Positions 62,448-64,000 of a DNA stretch of 64,000 bases are shown one piece after another. The position numbers were made by a program, and so were the translations under genes. Every line of letters starts with the position of its first letter. Position 1 is the first letter of the stretch. Where the stretch lies: assembly GCA_964557845.1 (NCBI GenBank), contig CAZLBV010000215.1, forward strand, positions 1 to 64,000, read 5' to 3'. The notes under the pieces were generated by a model. The model saw only the letters and a list, made by a program, of their open reading frames with translations, ran no database searches and was not told the DNA's origin. The stretch comes from CAZLBV01 sp964557845 (GTDB lineage Bacteria; Acidobacteriota; Aminicenantia; Aminicenantales; Aminicenantaceae).

Positions 62448-63458
62448 TTACAGAAAAGCATTGGTTACATCAAATTTCTTATCAGTTAAGCTTACATAAA
62501 TTATTCCACTCAGTTTTGAGATTAACTTCTCGGCATCTTTGCGGTTTTCTAGGCCACTGGTCAGAATGACAAGGACATAGGGCTTTCGACCCTCAGGAAA
62601 AACAATGGCGGCATCATGGTCGATATGGGTAATGGAGCCGGTTTTATTGGCAACCTTGATTCCTTCCGGAAGTCCGGCCGGTATCTTGGCCTGGAACTTC
62701 TGCTGGGCCAGGATCTCGATCATTTCCCGACATGCCTCCGGCGAACCGGCTTTCCCTTCGGCAATGGAAAGCATGACCTGCATTGTGCTCAAAGCATCGG
62801 TCCTGTTATTAAGACCTTTTTCATAGGCTCTGGTATCCTCGACTCCCCGTAGGACTTTCATGTTGTAGATCCCCATTTCTTCCATGGTCGTCATAACATT
62901 TTTTGCTTCCACAAGTTCGATGAGGATGTTGGTGGCCAGATTGCTGCTCAATGTGATCATGTGTTCTATCAGTTCTCTGATAGACAATTTTTCTCCGATG
63001 AGTCCATAAATATCTTCATCTGAATCGTCGGCCGCATAGAGTGAATAAAGACTCCCATCTACGATGCTTTTAAATTGATTAGTAACGGGGATTTTATCAT
63101 TCAGGCTGAACTTGCCTCTTTCTGCCTGCTGAAATACTTCGATCATAACCGGGACCTTCATCAAACTGGCGGCATGCATCATCTCTTCGGCATGGATCAG
63201 CAATTCTTCCCCTGTTTCCAGATCTTTCAGCGCCAAACTCACTTCTGCCTCGGATTTTCTGATCATATTTTCTACGTGATTTTTTAGCTGTTCGGTTTTT
63301 CCGTTATGAAACGTCAAGGGATGGTCTATTAGATCTAACTGACTGCCGAACAAAATATCCAAGTCATCAGGATTGATGGAACCTGCGGAGAAGATCAAAG
63401 TTCCGGTTATCAGAGAGAATAGTACCAATATAGAAAATGAAGCTTTTATTTTCAGCAA
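62448..63458 (-). CDS. class A beta-lactamase-like serine hydrolase
   Basis: 336 residues with a TTG start and an AAGGAG 6 bases upstream. A signal peptide (to about SAGS) places it in the periplasm. The serine-hydrolase triad motifs are ASLMK (Ser98, Lys101), SSN (LSSNLATN) and KTG (NKTGSITH), the class A penicillin-binding fold. It could degrade beta-lactams or process peptidoglycan; sequence alone does not decide. No resistance context. Confidence 0.85.
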   Translation of the reverse strand: MLKIKASFSILVLFSLITGTLIFSAGSINPDDLDILFGSQLDLIDHPLTFHNGKTEQLKNHVENMIRKSEAEVSLALKDLETGEELLIHAEEMMHAASLMKVPVMIEVFQQAERGKFSLNDKIPVTNQFKSIVDGSLYSLYAADDSDEDIYGLIGEKLSIRELIEHMITLSSNLATNILIELVEAKNVMTTMEEMGIYNMKVLRGVEDTRAYEKGLNNRTDALSTMQVMLSIAEGKAGSPEACREMIEILAQQKFQAKIPAGLPEGIKVANKTGSITHIDHDAAIVFPEGRKPYVLVILTSGLENRKDAEKLISKLSGIIYVSLTDKKFDVTNAFL

Positions 63459-63573
63459 TCTGGTCTCCTTTTAATGATTTAATGTGGTTGAAGACATAAA
63501 GTGTGCCCTCCTTATTTTCTGGACAATGCGATCAATAGTTCAGAGTGGATAGATTGAATTCTTTATCAAGAAA

Positions 63574-64000
63574 CTATAGTTTTCTCATATAATATTTATT
63601 CCCTTGATAGCTTAGCTCGATCAGTTTTTTTTCTTTGATCAGCCTTTCAACCGTATCCCAATCTTCCTGAGCTTTTTCCAAAAAGATCTTCATCGCTTCT
63701 TGCCTCATGGGATGTACGGATACGATACTTAAAAGATCCTCCTCCACATTTCCAGTGTAGGCAAAAGCGTTTCCCTCATACCCAATAAGGTATTCTGTGC
63801 CGAGTTCCTGTTCCTTAAAGATCTGGTAGGCAGAATTAATATTATATTCTGTGGCAGGCTTCACCCATTCTTCGGCTGGAGGCCTGATCGGAATAGATAT
63901 ATAGCTTTTTTTGGGATTAAGGGTTTTTATAAAAGCTGCAGTTCTTTCGATTATTTCAGCTTTATCATTCATATCCTGTATAAGCATGGTTTCAGTTACC
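63574..64000 (-). CDS. C-terminal part of a radical SAM protein, cut by the window edge
   Basis: The frame is open past position 64000, with VTETMLIQDMND near the edge, a common start of the second half of radical SAM enzymes such as those related to the methylthiotransferase or MoaA type. It continues IERTAAFIKTLNPKKSYISI. A small winged-helix-like end follows (AMKIFLEKAQEDWDTVERL). The catalytic CxxxCxxC motif lies outside the window, so the family is tentative. Confidence 0.6.
   Translation of the reverse strand, partial: VTETMLIQDMNDKAEIIERTAAFIKTLNPKKSYISIPIRPPAEEWVKPATEYNINSAYQIFKEQELGTEYLIGYEGNAFAYTGNVEEDLLSIVSVHPMRQEAMKIFLEKAQEDWDTVERLIKEKKLIELSYQGNKYYMRKL

Noticed and set aside
1..64000. 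CRISPR arrays, tRNA/rRNA genes, insertion sequences, prophage genes
   Set aside because: No regularly spaced repeats, cloverleaf-like sequences, rRNA cores, transposase or phage genes were recognised by eye; a dedicated tRNA/CRISPR scan would be decisive.

Overview
The window looks like chromosomal DNA of an AT-leaning, Gram-negative-type (diderm) anaerobic bacterium. TolC-like and porin-like outer-membrane proteins, signal peptides and lipoprotein signals indicate two membranes. A rubredoxin-flavodiiron pair, a hemerythrin-like protein, several Fe-S scaffold and ATPase genes, a sodium-pumping decarboxylase and an Mrp/MinD/NifX cluster indicate an anaerobe that tolerates oxygen exposure. I cannot name the taxon; a deep-branching lineage such as Aminicenantes would fit but is a guess. 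I saw no rRNA, tRNA, CRISPR array, insertion sequence or prophage.

Layout. 0-1.7 kb: end of a metal-efflux (RND/TolC type) operon. 1.7-5.1 kb: a nucleoside-phosphorylase-like gene and a BtuCDF-type ABC importer. 5.2-8.9 kb: rubredoxin and flavodiiron protein, a sugar-dehydrogenase-like propeller, NikR. 8.9-9.7 kb: intergenic DNA with strong hairpins. 9.7-16.6 kb: PLP decarboxylase, an orphan nucleotidyltransferase, a biotin ligase and an oadGAB-like Na+-pumping decarboxylase operon. 16.7-20.8 kb: an FTR-like/thioredoxin-like redox pair, then pyruvate (or 2-oxo acid) dehydrogenase E1a-E1b-E2. 20.9-25.3 kb: membrane glycosyltransferase and a convergent GT2 / nucleotidyltransferase / kinase-HAD fusion operon. 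25.6-33.7 kb: porin, SGNH hydrolase, a two-subunit M16 protease, TrmO, IlvE, a radical SAM protein and an IscU/NifU-like scaffold. 33.7-41.9 kb: a long minus-strand cluster of Fe-S/MinD/Mrp ATPases, a double NifX-domain protein, small Cys/Gly-rich proteins and a Fur-family regulator behind a Fur-box-like palindrome. This resembles the orange-protein (ORP) type gene clusters of anaerobes. 42-43.5 kb: QueF and a DMT exporter. 43.5-52.6 kb: a surface-polysaccharide region with intact glycosyltransferase, methyltransferase and flippase genes interleaved with gene relics, including a broken DegT aminotransferase, a flippase N-terminal stub and a 5'-less reading frame. 52.9-56.6 kb: a giant secreted repeat protein. 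56.8-62.4 kb: DUF488, ferritin-VIT protein, hemerythrin, SufC, SufB and dihydrolipoyl dehydrogenase. 62.4-64 kb: class A beta-lactamase-like serine hydrolase and the C-terminal part of a radical SAM protein cut by the window edge.

How the parts fit. Central carbon: the oxo-acid dehydrogenase makes acyl-CoA, its E3 probably being the lipoamide dehydrogenase 40 kb away, while the Oad pump converts decarboxylation energy into a sodium gradient with a biotin ligase next door. Iron and oxygen: Fur, NikR, Suf, an IscU-like scaffold, VIT, hemerythrin and the flavodiiron protein together handle metals and O2/NO. Surface: two glycan regions, the second visibly rearranged.

Most interesting leads: a two-hairpin element upstream of the IscU/NifU-like gene (33716-33862); the ORP-like cluster; the kinase-HAD/nucleotidyltransferase/GT2 trio; a near-identical extended promoter at two places in the polysaccharide region; a cysteine-containing in-frame extension beyond the TAG stop of a zinc-ribbon protein; and the unannotated gene relics at 47.2-52.6 kb. 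Protein assignments rest on motif recognition alone, without database searches.
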